This document shows positions 1 to 5,695 of a stretch of 7,321 nucleotides of DNA, one piece after another (the stretch's first letter is position 1; the number at the start of each line of letters is the position of its first letter). Under the pieces are notes generated by a model. It was not told where the DNA came from and did not search any database. It saw nothing but the letters and a program-made list of their open reading frames with translations. The DNA is from Candidatus Beckwithbacteria bacterium (GTDB lineage: Bacteria; Patescibacteriota; Microgenomatia; UBA1400; UBA1449). The stretch spans positions 1 through 7,321 of the forward strand of contig JAAZND010000115.1 of NCBI GenBank assembly GCA_012798485.1, read 5' to 3'. The translations under genes and the position numbers were made by a program.

Positions 1-428
1 AAAGTCTGTAACATCAACAAAGAATAAGCTCTTAGCTCTATGGCAAAATAGATAAAAATAGGATTAAAAATAATCAAACTAAGGTATAAAAACTGGGAAG
101 CTAAATTTTCTTTAATTTTTAAATAAGCATATAGTTGCTTTCTTAAAGAAAGTAAAATCAAAATAAAAACTAAACTAAAAATTAAAGGCAATAAACGCAT
201 AAAAAACAAAGACTGACTAATCATCATCCAAAAATGCAGTAAAACATAAAATAAAGGAGGCGTAAAATCATGAGTTGTCACTCTAATAATCTCAGAAATT
301 GGTAACTTTGATAAAAAAAAGGAAAAAGCTTCATCTCTCCAGGCTACTTTAAAAAACGATAAATAACTACAGAGCGCGATAAATAAAACTAAAAATAATA
401 CTTCTGGCAAATATTGCTTTATTTTCAT
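1..428 (-). CDS. Partial glycosyltransferase family 39-like (GT-C) membrane protein, N-terminal 142 residues
   Basis: This frame opens with ATG at 428 and runs leftwards without a stop off the window edge, so only the first 142 residues are present. The protein begins with a hydrophobic helix (about residues 8-27), then a periplasmic-side WRDEAFS segment (30-36) whose Asp-Glu pair matches the first-loop acidic motif of GT-C enzymes. HDFTPPLFYVLLHFW (53-67) is the usual PP-L-Y-LH segment of the GT39/ArnT/PMT group. Further hydrophobic helices follow near 76-95 and 112-130, and then an E-x-R-x-Y motif (131-135). Family members transfer a sugar from a polyprenyl-phosphate donor to lipid or protein acceptors outside the membrane. 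The acceptor cannot be read here. The gene is divergent from the operon starting at 468, with 39 bases between start codons, and no Shine-Dalgarno sequence precedes it. Family assignment is fairly firm; specificity is unknown. Confidence 0.85.
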   Translation of the reverse strand, partial: MKIKQYLPEVLFLVLFIALCSYLSFFKVAWRDEAFSFFLSKLPISEIIRVTTHDFTPPLFYVLLHFWMMISQSLFFMRLLPLIFSLVFILILLSLRKQLYAYLKIKENLASQFLYLSLIIFNPIFIYFAIELRAYSLLMLQT

Positions 429-467
429 AAACTTTTGATACAATATAGATAGTTTTTCTACATAATT
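429..467. promoter_or_regulatory. Short divergent intergenic region, likely two promoters
   Basis: Only 39 bases separate two divergent start codons, so both promoters must lie here or reach into the coding ends. On the plus strand TACAAT (439-444) is a possible -10, and TTGATA (435-440) is a possible -35 with TACATA (459-464) 18 bases on. On the minus strand TATATT (447-442) is a possible -10. None has a convincing partner box, so the exact sites are uncertain. Neither gene has a Shine-Dalgarno sequence, and any 5' leaders must be very short. Confidence 0.35.
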
Positions 468-863
468 ATGCAACAACTTAAATTGATTAAAACCACTAAT
501 CCTGTTGAAATTAAAAATGAATTAGATTTTTTATTGAAAAATCAAAAGAGCTCAAGTCTTATTAAGATTAATTTTTTTCTTTTGCTCTTTGTCTGGATTC
601 TCTATTTTATAGCTTTTAATTTTTTTCCTCCTGAATTCCCTTTATTTTACTCTAAACCATGGGGACAGGAACAATTAACTAATACGAAAGTTCTTCTTAT
701 TTTACCAATTATTCTCACTTTTGTGACCGTTATTAATACTCGGCTTGCAAGTATTTTTTTTAAGAAAGAGAACCTGCTGAGTTTAATTTTTCTTGCCAAC
801 CAGCTAATTTTTACCCTTTTAACCTTAATTTATTTTATTCAAATGATACTTTTATTATTATAA
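468..863 (+). CDS. Small three-helix membrane protein of unknown function
   Basis: I do not recognise a named family. The 131-residue product has a polar N-terminus (1-30, KTTNPVEIKNEL and similar), then a hydrophobic helix at about 33-52. A proline-rich, aromatic loop follows (PPEFPLFYSKPWG, about 54-66), then two more hydrophobic helices near 74-97 and 102-130. The short link RLASIFFKKEN between the last two is basic, which suggests it faces the cytoplasm; the FPLFYSKPWG loop would then be outside. It is the first gene of an apparent operon: its stop is 9 bases before the WecA/MraY-like gene. That position suggests a partner or accessory of the polyprenyl-phosphate glycan enzymes, but nothing in the sequence shows an enzymatic site. 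The start is the first ATG after the divergent spacer and has no Shine-Dalgarno sequence. Confidence 0.75.
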   Translation: MQQLKLIKTTNPVEIKNELDFLLKNQKSSSLIKINFFLLLFVWILYFIAFNFFPPEFPLFYSKPWGQEQLTNTKVLLILPIILTFVTVINTRLASIFFKKENLLSLIFLANQLIFTLLTLIYFIQMILLLL

Positions 864-872
864 AGTAAACAT

Positions 873-1967
873 ATGATTAATTTTAATCTTTTCCCTTTGT
901 TGCTTTCTCTCTTACTTAGTGCGCTTATTAATCCTCTTGTGATTTTTCTTTATCAAAAAAAAGACTGGCTTGATGACCCTCAAAAAAACAAACACCCTAA
1001 GGTTATTCATGAGAAAGCTGTTCCAAGAGGTGGCGGCATTGCTATTTTTTTAGCAGTCCTAATTTCTTGTTGTCTCTTTCTCCCAATTGATAAACATTTG
1101 CTTGGTATTTTAGTTGGGGCTTTAGTTTTAACTTTTGTGGGTATTCTTGATGATATTTATGATTTAGATCCTAAATTAAGATTAATCATGGGCTTTTTAG
1201 CTGCAGCAATTGTAGTTGGTTCTGGAATCGGTATTGCTTATATTTCTAATCCTTTAGGCAACTCCATTATTGACTTGAGCAATCCCAGGATTAATTTTAA
1301 TTTTTTAGGACCTCACTCTATCTGGATATTGGCTGATATTTTTGCTCTCCTCTGGATTGTTAGCTTGATGAACTTTATCAACTGGTCTAAGGGACTTGAT
1401 GGTCAGCTTCCAGGAACTGTCAGCATCGCTGCCTTAACTATTGCTTTACTTGCTGGTAAATTTTCAGCTGATATTACTCAATGGAATACACAAACCTTAG
1501 CCTTAATTATTTGTGGCGCTTTTTTGGGACTTTTAATTTGGAATATTTATCCTCAAAAAATTATGCCAGGCTATGGAGGAGGCAGTCTAGCTGGTTATTT
1601 TCTAGCAGTTCTTGCCATACTTTCTACTACCAAAGTTGGAACGCTAATGATTGTCTTGGGTATTCCTCTTGTTGATGCTATTTATGTGATTTTAAGAAGA
1701 ATTATGGCAGGGAAATCCCCATTATGGGGAGACACAAGACACTTACATCACACACTTTTAAAGCTAGGGTGGAGTAAGCAAAAAATTGCTTATTTCTATT
1801 GGTTTATTACTGCTATTTTGGGAATTTTGGCTCTTAATTTGAATAGTCAACAAAAATTCTATACAATAATTCTGATTATCATTGCCTTTGGCATATTTTT
1901 AATATGGATCAGACATTATATTACCTCTTCATCTGCGCAAGACCGCGACAATGGCTCAAAAATATAA
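873..1967 (+). CDS. WecA/MraY-family polyprenyl-phosphate sugar-1-phosphate transferase homologue with altered active site
   Basis: The 364-residue protein has about 11 hydrophobic helices and the family landmarks in order: DDPQKNKHPKVIHEKAVPRGGG (a 34-55 cytoplasmic segment), ILDDIYDL with Asp93-Asp94, LMNFINWSKGLDGQ (165-178), MPGYGGGSLAGY (231-242) and RHLHH (289-293). Family enzymes move a sugar-1-phosphate from a UDP-sugar to polyprenyl phosphate on the cytoplasmic face, the first step of many glycan pathways. Two usually acidic positions differ: the first Asp of the N-x-x-N-x-x-D-G-x-D-G motif is Lys173, and the Asp of the G-D-x-G-S motif, a magnesium ligand in MraY, is Gly within GYGGGS. 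Either this clade uses a modified site or the protein is not a standard transferase. It lies 9 bases after the small membrane protein and overlaps the UbiA-like gene by 64 bases. Superfamily is sure; activity is not. Confidence 0.88.
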   Translation: MINFNLFPLLLSLLLSALINPLVIFLYQKKDWLDDPQKNKHPKVIHEKAVPRGGGIAIFLAVLISCCLFLPIDKHLLGILVGALVLTFVGILDDIYDLDPKLRLIMGFLAAAIVVGSGIGIAYISNPLGNSIIDLSNPRINFNFLGPHSIWILADIFALLWIVSLMNFINWSKGLDGQLPGTVSIAALTIALLAGKFSADITQWNTQTLALIICGAFLGLLIWNIYPQKIMPGYGGGSLAGYFLAVLAILSTTKVGTLMIVLGIPLVDAIYVILRRIMAGKSPLWGDTRHLHHTLLKLGWSKQKIAYFYWFITAILGILALNLNSQQKFYTIILIIIAFGIFLIWIRHYITSSSAQDRDNGSKI

Positions 1968-2833
1968 GCCTTTTTACTGGAATTATTTTTTCTGGATGGT
2001 TATTTATTGGAGAAAAATTTCTAGCAGTTTGTTGGGCATTTCTCATTTTTTCTTTACTTGCTTCAGCTGTTTACATTTTAAATGATATTATTGATGCTCC
2101 ACAAGACAGACTGCATCCGATCAAAAAACATAGACCTATTGCCAGTAACAAATTACCTATTCCAGTAGCTATTTTTGCCTTTATTTCTCTAATTCTAATT
2201 GTCTTATTTTTGTCTTTTTCTATCTCATTCTTCTTTTTCTTTTTAGTCTTAGTCTATTTAATCTTACAAATTGCTTATACTTTTTGGCTAAAAAGAATTA
2301 ATATTTTAGACGTAATGACTATCGCCAGTGGTTTTATTTTAAGAGTTTACGTTGGGGCTGTAGCTATTAATAGCCATATCAATTCATGGCTTCTTTTATG
2401 TATTATTTCTTTTGCCTTGTTTTTAGCTATCGGAAAAAGAAGAAGTGAAAAAACAATTTTAGAATCACATTTAGAAAGTAAACCCAGAGAAGTCTTATCT
2501 CATTATCCTGATAATTTATTAAATATTTATACCGCTATGTTTGCTACCACCACTTGGCTTAGTTATGCTTTATTTACTTTCCAGCAAACTATTTATATAG
2601 AAAGAGGGCAAGTCTTAACCTTTATGTCTTTTTTACCTAAAACATTTATCAATCAAAAATTACTAATGTTTACTATTCCTCTAGTAATTTATGGAGTAAT
2701 GAGATATTTACAGCTAATTTACGACCGCAATCAAGGAGAATCTCCAGAAAAAGTTTTGTTAGCCGATAAACCTCTTTTATCAACAGTTTTTTTATGGGGG
2801 CTATTTACAATAGCTATTCTCTATTTTATTTAA
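1904..2833 (+). CDS. UbiA-family prenyltransferase, decaprenyl-phosphate phosphoribosyltransferase-like
   Basis: The 309-residue integral membrane protein begins ARPRQWLKN (12-20), then carries NDIIDAPQDRLHPIKKHRPIAS (60-81), which holds the N-D-x-x-D and D-R-x-H-P-x-K-x-x-R-P-I-A-S signature. The second polar motif region follows: DVMTIASGFILRVYVGA (136-152), SW (161-162), IGKRRSE (176-182). The C-terminus has RYLQLIYDRNQGESPEKVLLADKPLL (267-292). This set is typical of the subgroup that makes polyprenyl-phosphoryl-5-phosphoribose from polyprenyl phosphate and PRPP, as Rv3806c does in mycobacteria; other UbiA substrates cannot be excluded. About eight or nine hydrophobic helices are present. 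The ATG at 1904 lies inside the preceding gene. I accept it because the conserved ARPRQW motif begins only 11 residues in and no later in-frame ATG precedes it. No epimerase (DprE1/E2) genes are visible here. Confidence 0.88.
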   Translation: MDQTLYYLFICARPRQWLKNISLFTGIIFSGWLFIGEKFLAVCWAFLIFSLLASAVYILNDIIDAPQDRLHPIKKHRPIASNKLPIPVAIFAFISLILIVLFLSFSISFFFFFLVLVYLILQIAYTFWLKRINILDVMTIASGFILRVYVGAVAINSHINSWLLLCIISFALFLAIGKRRSEKTILESHLESKPREVLSHYPDNLLNIYTAMFATTTWLSYALFTFQQTIYIERGQVLTFMSFLPKTFINQKLLMFTIPLVIYGVMRYLQLIYDRNQGESPEKVLLADKPLLSTVFLWGLFTIAILYFI

Positions 2834-3738
2834 TCTTCAATTAACTTGACGTATTTAGCACTCACCCAACCTTTTTCCTCTGTATCAAGTTCAATTTGAT
2901 ACCAACCACTCTCATTACTATCTAAATATTTATACTTATCGCCTGGATAAATTTTTTTAATAATATTATCTTCTTTGGTGTTAGCTTCTTTTCTCACATT
3001 AAGCCAACCTGTTGGTGTTTCCTGTACTAAAACATATGGAGGTTTTAAATCAGCTCCCACGGTTTCCTTTGTCTCTTCTTCTGTTGGTTTCAAGGTATCT
3101 TCCTCTTCTTTATCTGTGATTATTTTTCCACTTTCTGTTGCTATTTTGTTTTCTTGTTGAATTAAAGCAGTATTTTTAGCAAGTTGAACACTGGCAGTTA
3201 ATTTATAGCCTTGAATCAAATTGGTATTAAAACTTTTATCTATATATCCAGGCGAAGAAACCAAAATAGTGTGATCAGCTGGAGAAACATTATCGACAGT
3301 AATAGGCGAAAAATCTTTTGGTTCTCCATCAACACTTACAATTGCGCCATCTGGAATCGTCACAACCAAAAGATTTGTTTGATCTTTCTGCGTAGCTTTT
3401 TCCATCGAAAGCACATAACCACTGGATGTCTCAAAAGTTTCTCCCAGTTCTCTAGAAACAACTGTCATTACTCCAGGAACTAGCTTAATCTGACTTTCCC
3501 AAGTATTACCGACACCGCTTTCTGGAATTAATTTTAAAGTATAATCTCCAGGTTTTATTTTTTCATCAAAAAAAGGTGTAGCTCCAAGATATTTGCCATC
3601 TAGAAAAACCGTCGCTTTGGGAGTTGATTTAATACTAAGACCAGCATTTCCTTGAGCGTTTAAAAAGGGAATGGAACATGCTGAAAAGAAAAAAGCAATA
3701 ATTATGAAGAAAAAAAAATTAATTAAACTGTTTTTCAT
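2830..3738 (-). CDS. Surface lipoprotein with two PEGA domains and a C-terminal SH3b domain
   Basis: The 302-residue product starts with a short basic end and a very hydrophobic stretch (7-18) ending FFSAC, a lipobox-like signal with Cys21 as the probable lipidated residue. Two PEGA-type beta domains follow: one at about 33-100 (STPKATVFLDGKYLGATPF, then KPGDYTLKLIP) and one at about 122-187 (TIPDGAIVSVDGEP, then SPADHTILVSSPGY). A Lys/Glu/Thr-rich linker (about 195-230) leads to a bacterial SH3 domain at about 235-299 (GWLNVRKEANTKEDNIIKKI, then GWYQIE, then KGWVSAKYVKL). PEGA domains are common in surface proteins and SH3b domains often bind cell wall. I infer a wall- or surface-layer-attached lipoprotein with no catalytic site. 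Its end overlaps the UbiA-like gene by 4 bases tail to tail, with no terminator hairpin between them. Confidence 0.87.
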   Translation of the reverse strand: MKNSLINFFFFIIIAFFFSACSIPFLNAQGNAGLSIKSTPKATVFLDGKYLGATPFFDEKIKPGDYTLKLIPESGVGNTWESQIKLVPGVMTVVSRELGETFETSSGYVLSMEKATQKDQTNLLVVTIPDGAIVSVDGEPKDFSPITVDNVSPADHTILVSSPGYIDKSFNTNLIQGYKLTASVQLAKNTALIQQENKIATESGKIITDKEEEDTLKPTEEETKETVGADLKPPYVLVQETPTGWLNVRKEANTKEDNIIKKIYPGDKYKYLDSNESGWYQIELDTEEKGWVSAKYVKLIED

Positions 3739-3744
3739 AGTTTA

Positions 3745-3773
3745 AAGATAGCAAAACTTTTAATAAAACTCAA
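3745..3773 (-). promoter_or_regulatory. Candidate promoter for the lipoprotein gene, giving a leaderless or nearly leaderless mRNA
   Basis: Read on the minus strand, TTGAGT (3773-3768) and TATCTT (3750-3745) are spaced by 17 bases. A start of transcription about 7 bases downstream would fall at or next to the A of the ATG at 3738. There is no Shine-Dalgarno sequence before this ATG, which fits. A competing choice on the same strand is a perfect TATAAT at 3794-3789, which lacks a good -35 box and would give a leader of about 44 bases. Confidence 0.4.
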
Positions 3774-3776
3774 TTG

Positions 3777-3814
3777 CTGATAGAATACATTATATACTTT
3801 CTATCTGATAGAAA
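3777..3814. promoter_or_regulatory. tRNA-Cys promoter region with a palindrome and a direct repeat
   Basis: TATACT (3793-3798) is a reasonable plus-strand -10 for the tRNA that starts at 3823; TTGCTG (3774-3779) lies only 13 bases upstream, so the -35 is unclear. Directly after it is a perfect 8-base inverted repeat, TTTCTATC (3798-3805) and GATAGAAA (3807-3814), with one base between, placed over the expected transcription start. CTGATAGAA also occurs twice, at 3777-3785 and 3805-3813, 28 bases apart. The arrangement resembles an operator serving the divergent lipoprotein and tRNA genes, but AT-rich chance repeats are possible. Confidence 0.35.
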
Positions 3815-3822
3815 AGATAAAT

Positions 3823-3893
3823 GGCCTGATGGCGGAGTGGTTACGCAGCGGTCTGCAAAACCGTTTACTCGAGTTCAATTCTCGATCAGGCCT
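3823..3893 (+). tRNA. tRNA-Cys (anticodon GCA)
   Basis: A full cloverleaf of 71 bases can be drawn. The acceptor stem GGCCTGA (3823-3829) pairs perfectly with TCAGGCC (3886-3892). The D stem is 3 pairs (3832-3834 with 3844-3846) around a loop containing GTGGTTA. The anticodon stem GCGGT/ACCGT (3848-3852, 3860-3864) has one G-U pair, with the loop CTGCAAA giving anticodon GCA at 3855-3857. The variable region is 4 bases, and the T arm is TCGAG/CTCGA around TTCAATT. The discriminator base is T (3893), the identity base expected for tRNA-Cys. The next bases are CAA, so the CCA end is not encoded and must be added by a CCA-adding enzyme. The GT-C gene starts 25 bases further on. Confidence 0.96.
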
Positions 3894-3918
3894 CAATTAA
3901 AATTAGAAATATAATTAG

Positions 3919-5499
3919 ATGAAAAAATTTTTAAACCTAATCCAGGTATATCAAAAATTCATTTCTCCAGCTCTAATTTTAATTTTACTCTCTCTTAGTT
4001 TTAGGTTTTTTTACTCTCTTACTCATATTAGTTTAAGCCAGGACGTAGCCAGAGATTTATTTATTATGAAAGATCTGTATCAAAAAGGACAAATCTTTGT
4101 AGCTTACGGACCAAAAGCGAGTGTGGGTAATTTCTACCTACCTCCTTTTTATTATCAGCTCCATTATCTTGTTTCTTTAATTACTAATTTTAGCCCGGTG
4201 ATAATGAAATATCTGATTACTTTGGTTGAAGCTTTCACTCCTTTGCTCCTTTTTTTGATTTTAAAAAAAATCACTTATGAAAGAAATGCTTTTTTCTCGA
4301 GTTTAATCTATATTTTTGCTAGCTTTCCCACTATTTTTGGGACTTCCGAATGGAATCCAAATATGATTCCTTTTTTATCAACTTTAACTTTATTTTGTCT
4401 TTTAGAGTATATTTTGAAAAATAAAAAAATAGCTTTAATAATTGGTTTAATTGCTACCACTATCGCTATCCACCTACATTACCAAGCTGTTGTCTTAATT
4501 CCTTTTGTTTTTATTGTTTTTTGCTGGAGCATAATAAAAAGAAAAACTGATTTTAAATATTGGCTAATCGGCATTTTTTTAAGTTTCCTAACTTTTGTCC
4601 CTTATTTTTATACTGAGTTAAATAATAATTTTACTAATACTAAAAATATTTATTTCTTTTTTGCTCAGGAACATAGCAAATATTTTGACAGAGTATCTAA
4701 AGTTAACTATGTTTTTAACTTTTTCCCAGAATTTATTGAAAAAATTCTGATTGGTAAAAACGTTAATTATAACTTTTTTGGGAAAATCATTTTTTATTTA
4801 GGGATGATTGTTCTAAGTTTTACAGCTTTGGTGAAAAAGGATAAAACTAGCCGCTGGATTTTAATCTATTTCACTTCTATTTTCGTTATGCTTAGAATTT
4901 ATAAAGGGGATAAGGTTGAGTTTTACTTAAGTACTTTATTTATCTTACCTGTTATTTTAATTTCCTATATTTTTTATTTAAAAAAATACCAAGTTTTAAC
5001 TTATATTTTTATCTTATTTATAGCCTATTTTTCTGGCAGTTATCTTGGAAGTAACAAAAATTACAATGAGATAAAGGATGTCAAAAATATAATGCACTCT
5101 ATTGATCAGGTTGCGAAAGGGAAAAACGTTAGGTTAAGTTTTTATAATGATGATTTTGTTAATACCTTTGCTTATGGTTTTAATGAATACACTCAAACTA
5201 AAATTGATAAAAATAGTTTATTAATCGTAGAAATATGTGATAAAGAAAAAAAATGTTTTCACCATGGAAAAAAGATTTCTTATTTAAATAATAAAATTTA
5301 TACCTATAATTATTTTTTAAAATCTTTAGGTGGGGGTTCTCAATATTTAGCCGAAATTAAAACTGATCCAAATTACAAATATAATATTTATATTTCTTCC
5401 ATAGCGGTCGAACCAAAAGGGTTGGAGCAATACAACTACCTAATTGAAAAGAAATTTAATTATGGATCAGATTTTCTGCTTCAAGATATAATTTATTGA
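3919..5499 (+). CDS. GT-C-type membrane glycosyltransferase (GT39/PMT-like), 526 residues
   Basis: This is a large polytopic protein with a first helix at about 17-33 followed by SQDVARDLFIMKDLYQKGQ (40-58). The Asp residues of QDVARD fit the acidic first-loop motif of GT-C enzymes. GPKASVGNFYLPPFYYQLHY (64-83) matches the G-P and P-P-x-Y-Y segment of the group, EWNPNMIPF (144-152) is a conserved-looking W-N-P loop, and HLHYQA (185-190) closes a helix. About nine or ten hydrophobic segments run to about residue 376. The last 150 residues form a hydrophilic, probably external domain with no named fold that I recognise. Members use polyprenyl-phosphate sugars as donors; acceptor unknown. The gene directly follows tRNA-Cys and may be transcribed with it, since the 25-base gap has a TATAAT (3910-3915) too close to the ATG to serve it. 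No Shine-Dalgarno sequence is seen. Confidence 0.85.
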   Translation: MKKFLNLIQVYQKFISPALILILLSLSFRFFYSLTHISLSQDVARDLFIMKDLYQKGQIFVAYGPKASVGNFYLPPFYYQLHYLVSLITNFSPVIMKYLITLVEAFTPLLLFLILKKITYERNAFFSSLIYIFASFPTIFGTSEWNPNMIPFLSTLTLFCLLEYILKNKKIALIIGLIATTIAIHLHYQAVVLIPFVFIVFCWSIIKRKTDFKYWLIGIFLSFLTFVPYFYTELNNNFTNTKNIYFFFAQEHSKYFDRVSKVNYVFNFFPEFIEKILIGKNVNYNFFGKIIFYLGMIVLSFTALVKKDKTSRWILIYFTSIFVMLRIYKGDKVEFYLSTLFILPVILISYIFYLKKYQVLTYIFILFIAYFSGSYLGSNKNYNEIKDVKNIMHSIDQVAKGKNVRLSFYNDDFVNTFAYGFNEYTQTKIDKNSLLIVEICDKEKKCFHHGKKISYLNNKIYTYNYFLKSLGGGSQYLAEIKTDPNYKYNIYISSIAVEPKGLEQYNYLIEKKFNYGSDFLLQDIIY

Positions 5500-5524
5500 C
5501 TTTTCAGTCTTTTTATGATAAGAT
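5496..5524 (+). promoter_or_regulatory. Sigma70-type promoter for the M23 peptidase leader
   Basis: TTGACT (5496-5501) and TAAGAT (5519-5524) are separated by exactly 17 bases; this is the best-matched promoter in the window. The -35 box overlaps the TGA stop (5497-5499) of the preceding GT-C gene. Transcription would begin near 5531 and leave a leader of about 165 bases before the ATG at 5696. GATAAT (5522-5527) is an alternative -10 with poorer spacing. Confidence 0.7.
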
Positions 5525-5534
5525 AATTCCTTGT

Positions 5535-5572
5535 AAAAAGCAAAAAATGCTTTTTCGTACTTTTTTTAGTAC
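5535..5572 (+). other. Two tandem stem-loops at the 5' end of the predicted leader
   Basis: AAAAAGCA (5535-5542) pairs with TGCTTTTT (5548-5555) across a 5-base A loop. Just after it GTACT (5557-5561) pairs with AGTAC (5568-5572) across a loop of six T. Both are followed by T runs. They begin about 4 bases after the predicted transcription start, so they may protect the 5' end of the mRNA; the T runs also allow weak termination of readthrough from the GT-C gene. GC content is too low for a confident terminator call. Confidence 0.45.
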
Positions 5573-5578
5573 TTTTTA

Positions 5579-5670
5579 GAAATTTAAAATTAAGCTCTAA
5601 ATTAGACAGGGAGAATCAAAATTAAAAAATTTTGATTTTTCCTCTATCAAAAAAGATAGTTTTAAATTTC
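5579..5670 (+). ncRNA. Candidate structured leader RNA (three-way junction) upstream of the M23 peptidase
   Basis: Three helices can be drawn. P1 pairs 5579-5589 with 5660-5670 (11 pairs, closed by G-C). P2 pairs 5608-5623 with 5628-5643 (16 pairs, two of them G-U) around an A4 loop. P3 pairs CTATC (5644-5648) with GATAG (5655-5659) around an A6 loop. P2, P3 and the returning strand of P1 abut with no unpaired bases between them, and an 18-base joining strand (5590-5607) sits between P1 and P2. An alternative helix, AGGGAGA (5608-5614) with TTTCCCT (5667-5673), would break both P1 and the base of P2, so a two-state switch is possible. I recognise no known riboswitch class. The stems are AT-rich, so chance pairing is the main alternative. 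Confidence 0.45.
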
Positions 5671-5676
5671 CCTTTC

Positions 5677-5691
5677 CAAGCGAAAAGCTTG
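5677..5691 (+). promoter_or_regulatory. Stem-loop just before the M23 start codon
   Basis: CAAGC (5677-5681) pairs with GCTTG (5687-5691) around a GAAAA loop, and only four bases separate it from the ATG at 5696. It occupies the place where a ribosome binding site would lie and no Shine-Dalgarno sequence is present, so it could limit or organise initiation. The G-C pairs make it more stable than the other small stems of this leader. Confidence 0.45.
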
Positions 5692-5695
5692 TGGC

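Noticed and set aside
1481..1675. Open frame of 64 codons on the plus strand
   Set aside because: It lies wholly inside the WecA/MraY-like gene in another frame; the translation is low-complexity and shows no family motif.
2975..3160. Open frame of 61 codons on the plus strand
   Set aside because: It is antisense to the lipoprotein gene, whose PEGA and SH3b motifs are clear; the Ser/Val-rich product mirrors the linker region.
3211..3483. Open frame of 90 codons on the plus strand
   Set aside because: It is antisense to the PEGA region of the lipoprotein gene and lacks a recognisable motif or start context.
3910..3915. Perfect TATAAT just before the GT-C gene
   Set aside because: It ends 3 bases before the ATG, so transcription would begin inside the gene, and no -35 box is found in the tRNA 3' part.
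5535..5572. Rho-independent terminator for the GT-C gene
   Set aside because: The stems hold only two G-C pairs each and lie at the start of the predicted M23 leader; kept only as stem-loops of uncertain role.
5579..5670. Known c-di-AMP (ydaO) riboswitch before the cell-wall hydrolase gene
   Set aside because: The conserved GC-rich sequence blocks of that class are not present; only the gene context is similar.
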